Source: Gordonia westfalica (GTDB lineage: Bacteria > Actinomycetota > Actinomycetes > Mycobacteriales > Mycobacteriaceae). From it: a stretch of 64,000 bases of DNA. Each line of letters opens with the position of its first letter. The stretch's first letter is position 1. The position numbers and the translations under genes are program-made. The DNA is taken from contig NZ_FNLM01000036.1 of the NCBI RefSeq assembly GCF_900105725.1, positions 620,001 through 684,000 on the forward strand, given 5' to 3'. This document shows, piece by piece, positions 47,200-57,435 of this stretch. Under the pieces are notes generated by a model, which ran no database searches, was not told the origin of the DNA, and saw only the letters and a program-made list of their open reading frames with translations.

Positions 47200-48069
47200 A
47201 TGACCACCATCACCGCCGCCGGCACCGGGACCACCGCGGGTGCCCGCGAACATGCCCGGTCGCAGGCCGGCACCATCACCGACAGCATGCCGGTCGTCCC
47301 GGCGTCGAACTGGCCGAACCCGCCCGCCGACGTCGACCCCGCGGACCTCACGTGGGCCGAGACCGTGCCCGGCGGGCGTTACACCAGCAAGGTCCTGGCC
47401 CGCGGTACGCGCCTGCGCCTGACCGACGTCGCCGGTTCGGCGTGCGCCCACATCCTGCTGTGGCGTGCGGACGCGCCGTGGGAGCGGCTCAATGTCGCCG
47501 ACACCGTGAAGGTGCCGTGGCAGGCCTATCTCGGTGCGGGGCATCCGTTGCTGAGCGACCAGGGCCGGGTCCTGGCGACGATCGTAGCCGACGGATCCGG
47601 ACACCACGACGCGCTCTGCGGCACCACGAATCTCGCCGCCAACACCGCGAAATACGGTGATGGGCAAGTGCATTCGGACAGTCCCGCGGGACGTGAGCTG
47701 TTCACCCTCGCCGCTGCCAAGCACGGACTGACGCCGACCGACGTCGCACCCTCGGTGTCGTTCTTCCACGGTGTGAAGGTCGACGACGACGGATCGTTGC
47801 GCTCCACCGGGTCCGCCGGCGCCGGCACGTCGGTCGACCTCGTCCTGCATCTGCCGTGCGTCGTGGCGATCGTGAACACCGCACATCCCGTCGACCCGTC
47901 GCCGACTTTCGACACCACCTCGCTCGAGGTGCTCGCGTGGAAGGCCGAACCCGATCTCGGTGCGCTGCTGGCCGGCGTCGCGGACACCGATCCCGAATAC
48001 CAGCGGGCCGTCGCCAACTCCGAAGACGTCTGGGCCGCAGCTCGTTTCTCCAGCTCCCCCTCCCGATAG
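47200..48069 (+). CDS. DUF1989 / urea-carboxylase-associated protein (carboxyguanidine deiminase subunit-like, larger)
   Basis: This 289-aa protein has the DUF1989 core: YTSKVLARGTRLRLTDVAGSACAHILLWRA, ERLNVADTVKVPWQAYLGAGHPLLSDQGRVLATIVADG, HHDALCGTTN and VSFFHGVKVDDDGSLR. It is the larger of a pair encoded side by side. In other bacteria such pairs next to 'urea carboxylase' have been shown to deaminate carboxyguanidine to allophanate, and that role is inferred here. The Cys in DALCGTTN and nearby His residues are candidate metal or catalytic ligands. It starts 11 bp before the partner's start region ends the intergenic gap, in one operon. Confidence 0.85.
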   Translation: MTTITAAGTGTTAGAREHARSQAGTITDSMPVVPASNWPNPPADVDPADLTWAETVPGGRYTSKVLARGTRLRLTDVAGSACAHILLWRADAPWERLNVADTVKVPWQAYLGAGHPLLSDQGRVLATIVADGSGHHDALCGTTNLAANTAKYGDGQVHSDSPAGRELFTLAAAKHGLTPTDVAPSVSFFHGVKVDDDGSLRSTGSAGAGTSVDLVLHLPCVVAIVNTAHPVDPSPTFDTTSLEVLAWKAEPDLGALLAGVADTDPEYQRAVANSEDVWAAARFSSSPSR

Positions 48070-48080
48070 GACGAACACTC

Positions 48081-48749
48081 ATGACCACCACCATCGACTT
48101 CGCCGCGGCGCCCGCCGCCGACCTCGCGCTCGTCACCGGCACGGTCGTCTACGACGCCACGGTGGGTGACCGCGGACCCTGGTCGGGCGTCGTCGCCGCC
48201 GGCGACGTGCTCACCATCGTCGACCTCCACGGCAACCAGGCCGTGGACACCCTGTTCTACGGTGCGGGCGACCACACCAAGCGCTACTCCGCGCAGGCCA
48301 CGATCGCCGCACAGGGCAACATCTTCCTGACCACCGGCACCGTCATCCGTGACCAGGAGGGCGATCCGCTGATGACGATCGTCGCCGACGAGGTCGGCAA
48401 CCACGACACGGTGGGCGGCGCCTGCTCGCAGGAGTCCAACACCCTTCGCTACGGGCACCACACCAAGCACCAGCACGCCTGCGTCGAGAACTTCCTGATC
48501 GAGGGCAGCCGGCACGGACTCGGCAAGGCCGACCTGGTCGGGAACGTCAACTTCTTCATGAACGTGCCGGTCGACCCGGACGGGTCCCTCGGCATCGTGG
48601 ACGGTCTGTCGGCGCCCGGGAAGCGACTCGCCCTGCGCGCCGAGGCCGACACCCTGGTGCTGATCTCCAATTGCCCGCAGATCAACAACCCCTGCAACGG
48701 ATTCGACCCGACCGCGGTCCGCGTCATCGTGACCGGGCCGTCCGCCTGA
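48081..48749 (+). CDS. DUF1989 / urea-carboxylase-associated protein (carboxyguanidine deiminase subunit-like, smaller)
   Basis: This 222-aa DUF1989 protein starts at ATG 48081, 11 bp after its partner. The core is visible: GVVAAGDVLTIVDLHGNQAVDTLFY, KRYSAQATIAAQGNIFLTTGTVI, DEVGNHDTVGGACSQESNTLRYG, CVENFLIEGSRHGL, NVNFFMNVPVDPDGSLGI and NCPQINNPCNGFDPT. Cys and His in GGACSQ, HHTKHQHACVEN and the C-terminal NCPQ are candidate metal ligands. With the previous gene it should form a hetero-oligomer acting between carboxylation and allophanate hydrolysis, if the pathway is guanidine use. Confidence 0.87.
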   Translation: MTTTIDFAAAPAADLALVTGTVVYDATVGDRGPWSGVVAAGDVLTIVDLHGNQAVDTLFYGAGDHTKRYSAQATIAAQGNIFLTTGTVIRDQEGDPLMTIVADEVGNHDTVGGACSQESNTLRYGHHTKHQHACVENFLIEGSRHGLGKADLVGNVNFFMNVPVDPDGSLGIVDGLSAPGKRLALRAEADTLVLISNCPQINNPCNGFDPTAVRVIVTGPSA

Positions 48750-48797
48750 CACGCGTCGATCCGTACCCCGCTCACCGACTCACCGAGGAACCACACC

Positions 48798-50840
48798 ATG
48801 TCTGCCTCCGCTGGGGCCTCCACGCCGGCCCCCGTCACCGTCATCCGATCCGGCCCACTCACCACGATCCAGGACTGGCCCGGTCGTATCGGGTATTGGA
48901 AGGTCGGTGTCCCGCCGTCCGGACCCATGGACGACCTGTCGTTCCGGCTCGCCAACCTCGCCGTCGGCAACCCCGAGACGGCGGCCGGCCTCGAGGTCAC
49001 CCTGATGGGTCCGGCACTGCGATTCGACGAGGAGGCCGTCGTGGCGGTCACCGGCGCGCCGGTCACCGTGACCCTCAACGGACGGGTTGTGCCGCAATGG
49101 GTTCCGCTGTCGGTGTCCGCCGGTGACGTCCTCGACGTGGGTACCGTCGGGTCGCTCGGCATGCGGGCGTACATCGCGGTGTCGGACGGCCTCGACGCCG
49201 AGGACTACCTGGGCAGTCGCTCGACCTTCACGATGGGCCGCTTCGGCGGACTCGACGGCCGCGCTCTCGCGGCGGGCGATCAGCTCGCCCTGCTCGGTGG
49301 TCCGACCACCTCTGCGCGTCGCATCCTCGGTGACGAGCAGCCCGCCTTCACCAACACCTGGCAACTGGCGGTGACCGTCGGACCGCACGGGGCACCGGAG
49401 TTCTTCACCGAGGCCGACATCGCCGACGTGTTCGCCACCGACTACGAGGTGCACTTCAACTCCGACCGCACCGGCATCCGGCTGATCGGTCCCAAGCCGC
49501 GATGGGCGCGCAACGACGGCGGCGAGGCCGGTCTGCACCCGTCGAACATCCATGACAACGCGTACTCCGTCGGAGCTCTCGACTTCACCGGCGACACCCC
49601 GATCCTGCTCGGACCCGACGGGCCGAGTCTCGGCGGGTTCGTGTGCCCGGTGACGGTGGTGACCGCCCAGCGGTGGAAGCTCGGTCAGCTCAAGCCCGGT
49701 GACACGATCCGCTTCGTGGCCGTGCGCAGCGAGGAGACCGCGTCGCCCAAGGAGACCGGCCTCGGCCGGCGCGCGAGTTTCGTCGACGTGCTTTCCTCCG
49801 GCGGCGACGCCGACAACGGCATCCTCGGCTCGACGACGACCGCCGACGGTTCGACGGCGGTGACGTACCGCCGCTCCGGTGACGACAACATCCTCGTCGA
49901 ATACGGCGACATGCAGCTCGATCTCGCACTCCGGGCGCGTGTGCACGCCCTGAGTGAACGCATCGCCGCCGAAAAGCCGCGCGGCCTCGTCGATCTCACG
50001 CCCGGAATTCGTTCGTTGCAGGTCAAGGCCGACCCGGACGTGTGGTCGCAGACCCAGATGCTGGAGTGGCTCACCGAATGTGAGAGTCAGCTGCCCGCCG
50101 CCGAGGACCTCGTGGTTCCCAGCCGAACGGTGCATCTGCCGCTGTCGTGGGACGACCCGGCCACCCGCGAGGCCATCGAACGCTACATGCTCGGTGTCCG
50201 TTCCGACGCTCCCTGGTGCCCGTGGAACATCGAGTTCATCCGCCGCATGAACGGTCTCGACTCCGTCGACGACGTCTATCGCACCGTGTTCGACGCCGGC
50301 TACCTGGTGCTCGGACTGGGCGATGTGTATCTGGGTGCGCCGGTGGCGGTTCCGCTGGATCCCCGGCATCGGCTCGTCACCACCAAGTACAACCCCGCCC
50401 GGACCTGGACCCCGGAGAACGCGGTCGGCATCGGCGGTGCGTACATGTGCATCTACGGCATGGAGGGGCCCGGCGGTTACCAGTTCGTCGGACGTACCAC
50501 GCAGGTGTGGAACCATCGTCATCCGCAGCCGGCGCCCGGTTTCGATCCCGAACACCCCTGGCTGCTGCGCTTCTTCGATCGCATCCACTGGTACCCGGTG
50601 AGCGCCGAGGAACTCCTCGACATGCGCGCGGACGTCGCCGCCGGACGAGGGGACAGCACCAAGATCGTCGACGGTGTCTTCTCGCTGGCCGAACATCAGC
50701 GATTCCTCGACGAGAACTCCGCCGACATCGCGGTCCGGCGGGAGAAGATGGAGATCGCCCGGGCCGAGGAACGTCAGAGGTGGTCTGCTCAGGGAGAGTT
50801 CGCCGCCGAGGTGGCCGAGAACGAGGAGCGAGTGGCATGA
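48798..50840 (+). CDS. Urea/guanidine carboxylase carboxyltransferase part (KipA-KipI fusion) without biotin carboxylase or BCCP
   Basis: This 680-aa protein corresponds to the central portion of urea carboxylase. An AHS2/KipA-like domain (TTIQDWPGRIGYWKVGVPPSGPMDDLSFR, NIHDNAYSVGALDFTGDTPILLGPDGPSLGG) is followed by an AHS1/KipI-like domain (VEYGDMQLDLALRARVHAL, VDLTPGIRSLQV, AGYLVLGLGDVYLGAP, TTKYNPARTWTPENAVGIGG). Full-length enzymes of about 1,200 aa carry a biotin carboxylase domain before and a biotin carrier after these. Neither an ATP-grasp domain nor a biotinylation Lys motif is visible here or next to it, so those parts must be encoded elsewhere, be shared, or be absent. It overlaps the allophanate hydrolase start (ATGA). 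Confidence 0.88.
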   Translation: MSASAGASTPAPVTVIRSGPLTTIQDWPGRIGYWKVGVPPSGPMDDLSFRLANLAVGNPETAAGLEVTLMGPALRFDEEAVVAVTGAPVTVTLNGRVVPQWVPLSVSAGDVLDVGTVGSLGMRAYIAVSDGLDAEDYLGSRSTFTMGRFGGLDGRALAAGDQLALLGGPTTSARRILGDEQPAFTNTWQLAVTVGPHGAPEFFTEADIADVFATDYEVHFNSDRTGIRLIGPKPRWARNDGGEAGLHPSNIHDNAYSVGALDFTGDTPILLGPDGPSLGGFVCPVTVVTAQRWKLGQLKPGDTIRFVAVRSEETASPKETGLGRRASFVDVLSSGGDADNGILGSTTTADGSTAVTYRRSGDDNILVEYGDMQLDLALRARVHALSERIAAEKPRGLVDLTPGIRSLQVKADPDVWSQTQMLEWLTECESQLPAAEDLVVPSRTVHLPLSWDDPATREAIERYMLGVRSDAPWCPWNIEFIRRMNGLDSVDDVYRTVFDAGYLVLGLGDVYLGAPVAVPLDPRHRLVTTKYNPARTWTPENAVGIGGAYMCIYGMEGPGGYQFVGRTTQVWNHRHPQPAPGFDPEHPWLLRFFDRIHWYPVSAEELLDMRADVAAGRGDSTKIVDGVFSLAEHQRFLDENSADIAVRREKMEIARAEERQRWSAQGEFAAEVAENEERVA

Positions 50841-52507
50841 GCAAGGTCGAGGAGATCTACGCGCGGATCGCCGAGGCGGACCGTCCGGAGGTGTTCATCG
50901 CGTTGCGTCCGCAGGACGAGGTCGCGGCCGATGTCGACGCGTCTCTGGCGTCCGGCGGGCCGCTGGCCGGCACGATCCTCGCGGTGAAGGACAACGTCGA
51001 CGTCGCCGGGCTGCCGACCACCGCGGCCTGCCCGGGCTACGCGTACACGCCGGCGGCAGACGCGCCCGTGGTCGCGGCGCTGCGGGCCGCCGGTGCCGTG
51101 GTGATCGGGAAGACGAACCTCGACCAGTTCGCGACCGGACTAGTGGGAACGCGCAGTCCTCATGGAGCCGTGCGTGATTCACGACGTCCCGAGCGCATCT
51201 CGGGCGGTTCGAGTTCGGGTTCCGCGGTGTCCGTCGCGTTGGGTTTCGCCGACATCGCGATCGGCACCGACACCGCCGGATCGGGCCGTGTGCCCGCCGG
51301 CCTCCAGGGCCTCGTCGGTATCAAGCCGACGGTCGGGGCGGTCTCCACCGAAGGTGTCGTACCCGCGTGTGCGAGCTATGACACCGTCACGATCTTCGCG
51401 GCTGACCTCGCGTTGGCGAACCGGGCGATGGCGGCGATGGCCGTCGCGCCGGGGCCGCGACCGTTCGGCCCGTCGGCACCGTTGGCCGCGCCGGAGCGTC
51501 CCGTCGTCGCGGTGCCCGCCGAGCTGCCCGAGCTCGACGAGGCGTGGCGCGCCGCTTTCGCCGAGGCGGTCCTGCGGGCCGAGGCCGCCGGACTCGTGAT
51601 CAAGACCATCGATCTGTCGCCGTTCCTGGCGGCCGCGAAACTGCTGTACGAGGACGCGCTCGTGGCCGAACGGCACGATGCGGTCGGCGACTTCCTGGAC
51701 GCGGCGGACCCGGATGCCGTCGGCCTCGATCCCACTGTCGCCGGGATCATCGGTGCCGCTTCCCGATTCACCGCCGTCGACCTGCTGCGCGCACGCCGGC
51801 GCCTCACCGAACTCCGTGCGGAGGCCATGGGGGAGTGGGGCGACGCGACCGTGCTGATGGTCCCGACCGCGCCGGCGCACCCGACGATCGCGGAGGTCGC
51901 GGAGGACCCGGTCGGCGTCAATTCGCGGCTGGGCACCTACACCAACTTCTGTAATCTGTTCGACCTCTGCGGTCTCGCCGTCCCGAGCGGCGTGGTATCC
52001 GAAACCGACGGCACCGAAGCACAATTCGGCGTCACCTTCCTGGGCGCGGCGCACGAGGATGCGGTGCTCGTCGATGTGGCGGGCCGGTTCCTCGGCGACC
52101 ACGACGTCCCGGCGTCGTGGATCGAGACCGAGGATTCGATCGAGCTCGCGGTGTTCGGTGCGCACATGCGGGGCGGGCCGCTCACTCATGAGCTCAGCGA
52201 GCGGGGCGCCCGATGGGCGGGGGAGATCACGACGACCCCCGCCTACCGGCTCGTCGCCTTGGACACAACGCCGCCGAAGCCGGGACTGATCCGCGATCCT
52301 GGTGCGGGGCGGGCGATCCGGGGTGAGATCTGGCGGTTGTCGCCGGCCGCGCTCGGCGCGTTCCTCGCTGCGCTCCCCGAACCGATGATGCTGGGCAAGG
52401 TCGAGGTGACCGCCGGGGAGACCGGGCCGGCACGGTGGATCGTCGGCTTCGGCTGCGCGGCCGACGCCGGTGCTGCCGGAACGGAACTCGACCGCGACCG
52501 CTGGTAG
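50837..52507 (+). CDS. atzF: Allophanate hydrolase (AtzF-type)
   Basis: This 556-aa enzyme splits allophanate to ammonia and CO2, the final step of the pathway. The N-terminal amidase-signature domain carries Lys51 (AVKDNVDVAG), the cis-Ser region SGGSSSGSA near 122-130 and nucleophile Ser149 in DTAGSGRVPAGLQG. A C-terminal domain of about 120 residues (FGAHMRGGPLTHELSERGARW to RWIVGFGCAAD) matches the extra domain of AtzF that handles the decarboxylation product. ATG 50837 overlaps the carboxyltransferase stop by four bases. A palindrome follows 20 bp after the stop. Confidence 0.94.
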   Translation: MSKVEEIYARIAEADRPEVFIALRPQDEVAADVDASLASGGPLAGTILAVKDNVDVAGLPTTAACPGYAYTPAADAPVVAALRAAGAVVIGKTNLDQFATGLVGTRSPHGAVRDSRRPERISGGSSSGSAVSVALGFADIAIGTDTAGSGRVPAGLQGLVGIKPTVGAVSTEGVVPACASYDTVTIFAADLALANRAMAAMAVAPGPRPFGPSAPLAAPERPVVAVPAELPELDEAWRAAFAEAVLRAEAAGLVIKTIDLSPFLAAAKLLYEDALVAERHDAVGDFLDAADPDAVGLDPTVAGIIGAASRFTAVDLLRARRRLTELRAEAMGEWGDATVLMVPTAPAHPTIAEVAEDPVGVNSRLGTYTNFCNLFDLCGLAVPSGVVSETDGTEAQFGVTFLGAAHEDAVLVDVAGRFLGDHDVPASWIETEDSIELAVFGAHMRGGPLTHELSERGARWAGEITTTPAYRLVALDTTPPKPGLIRDPGAGRAIRGEIWRLSPAALGAFLAALPEPMMLGKVEVTAGETGPARWIVGFGCAADAGAAGTELDRDRW

Positions 52508-52528
52508 ACCGCCGAATCCGAATCCGTT

Positions 52529-52572
52529 CCGTATGACGTCGAACCCGGAAGCCGGGCTCGACGTCATACGGA
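52529..52572. repeat. GTATGACGT palindrome, copy 3 (terminator-like after atzF)
   Basis: Arms CCGTATGACGTCGAACCCGG and CCGGGCTCGACGTCATACGG pair with one G-T mismatch around a 3-base loop, 21 bp beyond the atzF stop. It belongs to the same family as copies at 21691 and 22661 and probably ends the operon. Confidence 0.7.
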
Positions 52573-52726
52573 TTCGAGCGCTCTCACACACCACGTGCCC
52601 GCGCCCGACCTGGTCGTTTGTCCAGGCGAGCCGAATTCGTGCCGTTGCGTCCGGTTGGCTACCAATTTTCGATCCCCAATGCTTAACTTGCTCAGCGCAA
52701 GGGGTCGGGGAGAGGAAGTTGGACGG

Positions 52727-54493
<1,767 letters not shown>

Positions 54494-54515
54494 CACCTGC
54501 CGCCCCACAGACCGG

Positions 54516-54549
54516 CGCCCCGGCATTGGACTTGATCCGTGCCGGGGCG
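54516..54549. terminator. Hairpin after the Ser/Gly/Asp-tailed protein gene
   Basis: Perfect 10-bp arms CGCCCCGGCA (54516-54525) and TGCCGGGGCG (54540-54549) with a 14-base loop, 22 bp after the stop codon. Confidence 0.65.
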
Positions 54550-54616
54550 TCGACCATTTCCGGGGCTCTGTCGGTCGTGGGATCGACCCCCGACCGATGC
54601 CGACGAACAGTGACTA

Positions 54617-54667
54617 GGCTGGACGAAGAGCAGGGCTGGACGAAGAGCAACGCTGGACGAAAAGCCG
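54617..54667. repeat. 17-bp tandem triplication
   Basis: Three head-to-tail copies of GGCTGGACGAAGAGCAG lie at 54617-54633, 54634-54650 and 54651-54667 (the last with four changes). They end 21 bp before the start of the 64-aa membrane protein gene, in its promoter/leader region, and could alter its expression. Confidence 0.75.
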
Positions 54668-54687
54668 AGCCGACCAGGGAGGCCGTG

Positions 54688-54882
54688 ATGGCGATCGATC
54701 GCGACAGAAGCAGAGCAGTGTCGGAAGTCGTCCGGCAGCATCCGGTGATGAGTCTGGTCGCGGTCTCACCGGGCATCGCCGTGTTCGTGGTCCTGCTGTT
54801 GCTCGACCAGACATTTCTGGCGATCCTGTTCGCCATCCTGGCCGTCGGCGGCGGGGTGTACCTGTTGAGCCGTAAACGCTGA
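54688..54882 (+). CDS. Small membrane protein (64 aa), unrecognised
   Basis: This protein starts at ATG 54688 with GGGAGG six bases upstream. A basic N-terminal 20 residues ([16 protein letters not shown]) precede two closely spaced hydrophobic helices ([38 protein letters not shown]) and the end SRKR, so both ends should be cytoplasmic. No homologous family is recognised. It stands alone on the plus strand behind the 17-bp triplication. Confidence 0.6.
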   Translation: MAIDRDRSRAVSEVVRQHPVMSLVAVSPGIAVFVVLLLLDQTFLAILFAILAVGGGVYLLSRKR

Positions 54883-55066
54883 GCACGACGCCCGCGCGGT
54901 GAACCTCGACTCGGCGACGCGCGCGGCTACAGTGGTGGCCAATGAGCTCGACCGCATCGCCGCGCGCGGTGCCGGCGGGCACATGCGGGTGAAGGGAGTG
55001 CAGGCGCATGATCGACGATTCGGGTCGTCACCACGGCCGGGCGGCCGGGCGGCCGGGTCGCTGACG

Positions 55067-55420
55067 ATGGCCACACGCGTCGACGCCTACATCTGGGCGA
55101 TCCGCCTGACCAAGACCCGATCCGCGGCCGGTGCCGCGTGCCGAGGCGGGCATGTTCGAGTCAACGGCATCACCGCCAAGCCTGCACAGCCCGTGGTCCC
55201 GGGAGACGAGATCCGTGTCCGGCTCGCCGGACACGAACGCATCGTCGAGGTCACCAAGACGATCAACAAACGGGTGTCCGCCCCGCTGGCCGCCGAGTGC
55301 TTCATCGACCGTTCGCCGCCGCCTCCCCGAAGGAGATCCTGGCGAGCCAGCCGCGTCGTGACCGTGGCGCCGGGCGGCCCACCAAACGTGAACGGCGACA
55401 ACTCGATCGACTCCGCGACT
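55067..55420 (+). CDS. S4-domain RNA-binding protein (Hsp15-like), frame broken near 55320
   Basis: ATG 55067 opens an S4 domain (TRVDAYIWAIRLTKTRSAAGAACRGGHVRVNG, then AKPAQPVVPGDEIRVRLAGHERIVEV) of the small heat-shock/ribosome-recycling type that binds structured RNA. After CFIDRSPPP the expected C-terminus (PKEILASQPRRDRGAGRPTKRERRQLDRLR) continues in the next frame. One added base in the C-rich run around 55316-55328 joins them into about 118 aa. In the sequence as given the first frame runs on to 55570 without family resemblance. In the corrected frame there is no stop before the lipoprotein signal sequence, so a second local fault or an unusual junction is likely. Confidence 0.75.
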
Positions 55421-55950
55421 CGAGCCTCCTCGTCGCCTTCCTCGCCGCGGTCGTGTTGCTGGTCGGCGGCTGTTCGGACGACCAGCCGGCCGACCCGAAC
55501 AAGCCGAACACCCCCGAGGCCCCGGCGCAGGCGGGCTCCGGTCCGTTCTTCGGGAAGTGCGGCGGGGTGACGCTGGAAGAGGTCAACCGCATCACCGGAT
55601 TCGGCGGACTCACCGAGACCGTCAACAACACCTCGGTCTGCGAGTGGGACACCACCGGCTCGCGGACGGGCGCCGTCGCGTCCTTCAACTGGTACCGCGG
55701 CTCGCCCATCGGGCGTGAAGAGGCCAACGTCAAGTTGTCGCGCGACGTCACCAACAAGCTCGAGATCGACGGACATCAGGGGTTCATCGGATACACCCAG
55801 TCCGGTCAGATCTGTGAGGTCGGTATCGGATTCGGCGCCGACTTCTTCGAATGGTCCATCCGGGGCGATGCGGCGCAGGCCCGGCCCATCGAGCAGATCT
55901 GCGACGCCGCACGGGAGTTGGCGACACTGTCCATCGAGCGTGCGTCATGA
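55297..55950 (+). CDS. DUF3558-like lipoprotein, start uncertain
   Basis: The mature lipoprotein is clear: hydrophobic core LLVAFLAAVVLLV, lipobox LVGGC (Cys codon at 55471), then a globular domain with Cys pairs (FGKCGGVTLEEVNRITG, SVCEWDT, SGQICEVGIG, QICDAARE), close in pattern to the neighbouring lipoprotein. It would be anchored outside the membrane. The N-terminal limit is unclear: GTG 55297 is the last ordinary start in this frame and would put 45 residues of S4-protein sequence before the signal. A GTG at 55389 in the other frame would fit better if one base were missing near 55415. The stop overlaps the next start (ATGA). Confidence 0.7.
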   Translation: MLHRPFAAASPKEILASQPRRDRGAGRPTKRERRQLDRLRDSSLLVAFLAAVVLLVGGCSDDQPADPNKPNTPEAPAQAGSGPFFGKCGGVTLEEVNRITGFGGLTETVNNTSVCEWDTTGSRTGAVASFNWYRGSPIGREEANVKLSRDVTNKLEIDGHQGFIGYTQSGQICEVGIGFGADFFEWSIRGDAAQARPIEQICDAARELATLSIERAS

Positions 55951-56498
55951 GGCGCCTGCCGGCGATGCTCGTCGCCCTTCTCCTCGGCCTGACCGCCCTC
56001 GTCGGGTGTTCGCGGACGGTTGACGGTGAGCCGGTGCCGGTGGGCGCCGCCGGACAGTCCGGCAGCAGCGACATCGACACCGATCAGTTCGACAAACTGC
56101 TCCTCGAATGCGACGTGCTGCCCGACGCCATGATCGCCGACGTCGTCGCCGGTGGTGGGTTCGCCGAGCGATCTTTCAGCGGCGCCATCTGCCGGTGGTT
56201 GGTGTCCGGTGCGACCGACGTCGTCAGCGTGACGTTCAACTGGTTCGAGTGGGGCAACGTCAACCTCGAGAAGGAGACGGCGAAGAAGCTCGGTTTCCAG
56301 ACCGAGAACATCAAGGTCGCCAGCCAGTCGGCCTTCACGCAACGCGACCCCGCCCGTCCCGGCGTCTGCGGCGTCACCGCGCGGGCGCCCAGTCGTGGGA
56401 TCTTCACGTGGTTCGTCGAACCCCGCGGCGCGCCCCAGGGCGACCCGTGCGCGGCCCCGATCAAGCTGATGGAGCTGCTGCTCCAGGGCGGCCAGTAG
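55947..56498 (+). CDS. DUF3558-like lipoprotein
   Basis: This 183-aa lipoprotein has n-region MRRLPA, core MLVALLLGLTALVGC with the lipobox Cys near residue 21, then a mature domain with Cys in LLECDVLP, GAICRWLV, GVCGVTAR and GDPCAAP. The pattern, with a Trp-rich VSVTFNWFEWGN segment, parallels the upstream lipoprotein (FNWYRGS), so the two are tandem paralogues translated as a coupled pair. Such proteins are frequent in mycolata; no function is assigned. Confidence 0.8.
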   Translation: MRRLPAMLVALLLGLTALVGCSRTVDGEPVPVGAAGQSGSSDIDTDQFDKLLLECDVLPDAMIADVVAGGGFAERSFSGAICRWLVSGATDVVSVTFNWFEWGNVNLEKETAKKLGFQTENIKVASQSAFTQRDPARPGVCGVTARAPSRGIFTWFVEPRGAPQGDPCAAPIKLMELLLQGGQ

Positions 56499-56507
56499 CT
56501 CCCGGGA

Positions 56508-57335
56508 TCAGGTCGGCAGCGGGCCCACCACAACACTCGCCGCGACGACCAGCTCGTCGCCGGTGCCGGGCATCAGCAGCCACACGGTCAGCCGGTTTCC
56601 CTCGCGGACGCGACGCAGGGTGAGGCGCGTCCCGGGCACGATCGGGCGCAGGTACTCGATGACCACCCGGTGCGGCACGTCGACGAGATCGGCGTGTTCG
56701 ACCAGCTCGTCCTCGATGGCCTCGAGGTAGGCGGCGTTGTTTAGGTGCCTGAACGGATCGAAGTCCGTGATGCGCAGGACGTGCTCGCGGTCGGGGAGCG
56801 AGATGTCCTCGGCGGCCGGGGCCTTCTCGGGGTTCATCGACTTCCACCGCAGGCGGTGTTCGTCGTTCATCGACGACAGCATCTCGAAGGCTTCGTCGGA
56901 CAGGCGTGAGGGCACGCCCTGCTCGTTGACGTTGATCCAGAAGGCCTCGGTCTCGATCAGGCCGTCGGGCCGCTCGTCGGGGTTGAACCGGTTGGTCTCG
57001 TGGTCGGAGGTGAGGCGCACCCGCATGTTGGTCCAGCGGGTCGACAGGGCACCGCACCAGCGCTGGGCCGTGACGGTCCCCGGCCAGGTGATCGGCCGGA
57101 TGACGTCGATGATGGTGCGTCGGACGATCCAGAACGGTTCGGTCTTGCCGAACTCCGTCGCCTCGAGGTTGTCGTTGGCGACGTCCTGCAGATACCGGGC
57201 GACGGCGTCGAGCCGCACCCGCATGTCCTGGTCGACGTCACCGGTCCGGACCCGGTACTGCGCCTGGTAGAACCGCGCGCCGTCCTTGCGGGCGGGCAGT
57301 GATCCCGCTTCCACTCCTGAAGTAACCTGGCTCAC
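56508..57335 (-). CDS. Acyl-ACP thioesterase (double hotdog)
   Basis: This 275-aa protein is of the acyl-ACP thioesterase family, which releases fatty acids from acyl carrier protein. The two hotdog halves are visible: first half FYQAQYRVRTGDVDQDMRVRLDAVARYLQDVANDN with WIVRRTIIDVIRPITWPG; second half with the D-x-x-x-H-x-N active-site pattern in DFDPFRHLNNAAYLEAIEDEL and RVVIEYLRPIVPG. It is convergent with the lipoprotein pair and divergent from fprB. ATG 57335 gives a normal N-terminus. Confidence 0.88.
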   Translation of the reverse strand: MSQVTSGVEAGSLPARKDGARFYQAQYRVRTGDVDQDMRVRLDAVARYLQDVANDNLEATEFGKTEPFWIVRRTIIDVIRPITWPGTVTAQRWCGALSTRWTNMRVRLTSDHETNRFNPDERPDGLIETEAFWINVNEQGVPSRLSDEAFEMLSSMNDEHRLRWKSMNPEKAPAAEDISLPDREHVLRITDFDPFRHLNNAAYLEAIEDELVEHADLVDVPHRVVIEYLRPIVPGTRLTLRRVREGNRLTVWLLMPGTGDELVVAASVVVGPLPT

Positions 57336-57435
57336 TCGAGTCCCTTCGATGGGTCGCAGGTATCTTTGCAGTTAAGATACAGTCAAGGCCGAAACTAGAA
57401 CACGTTCTACGTGTTGGATTACGAGGAAACAGCAG

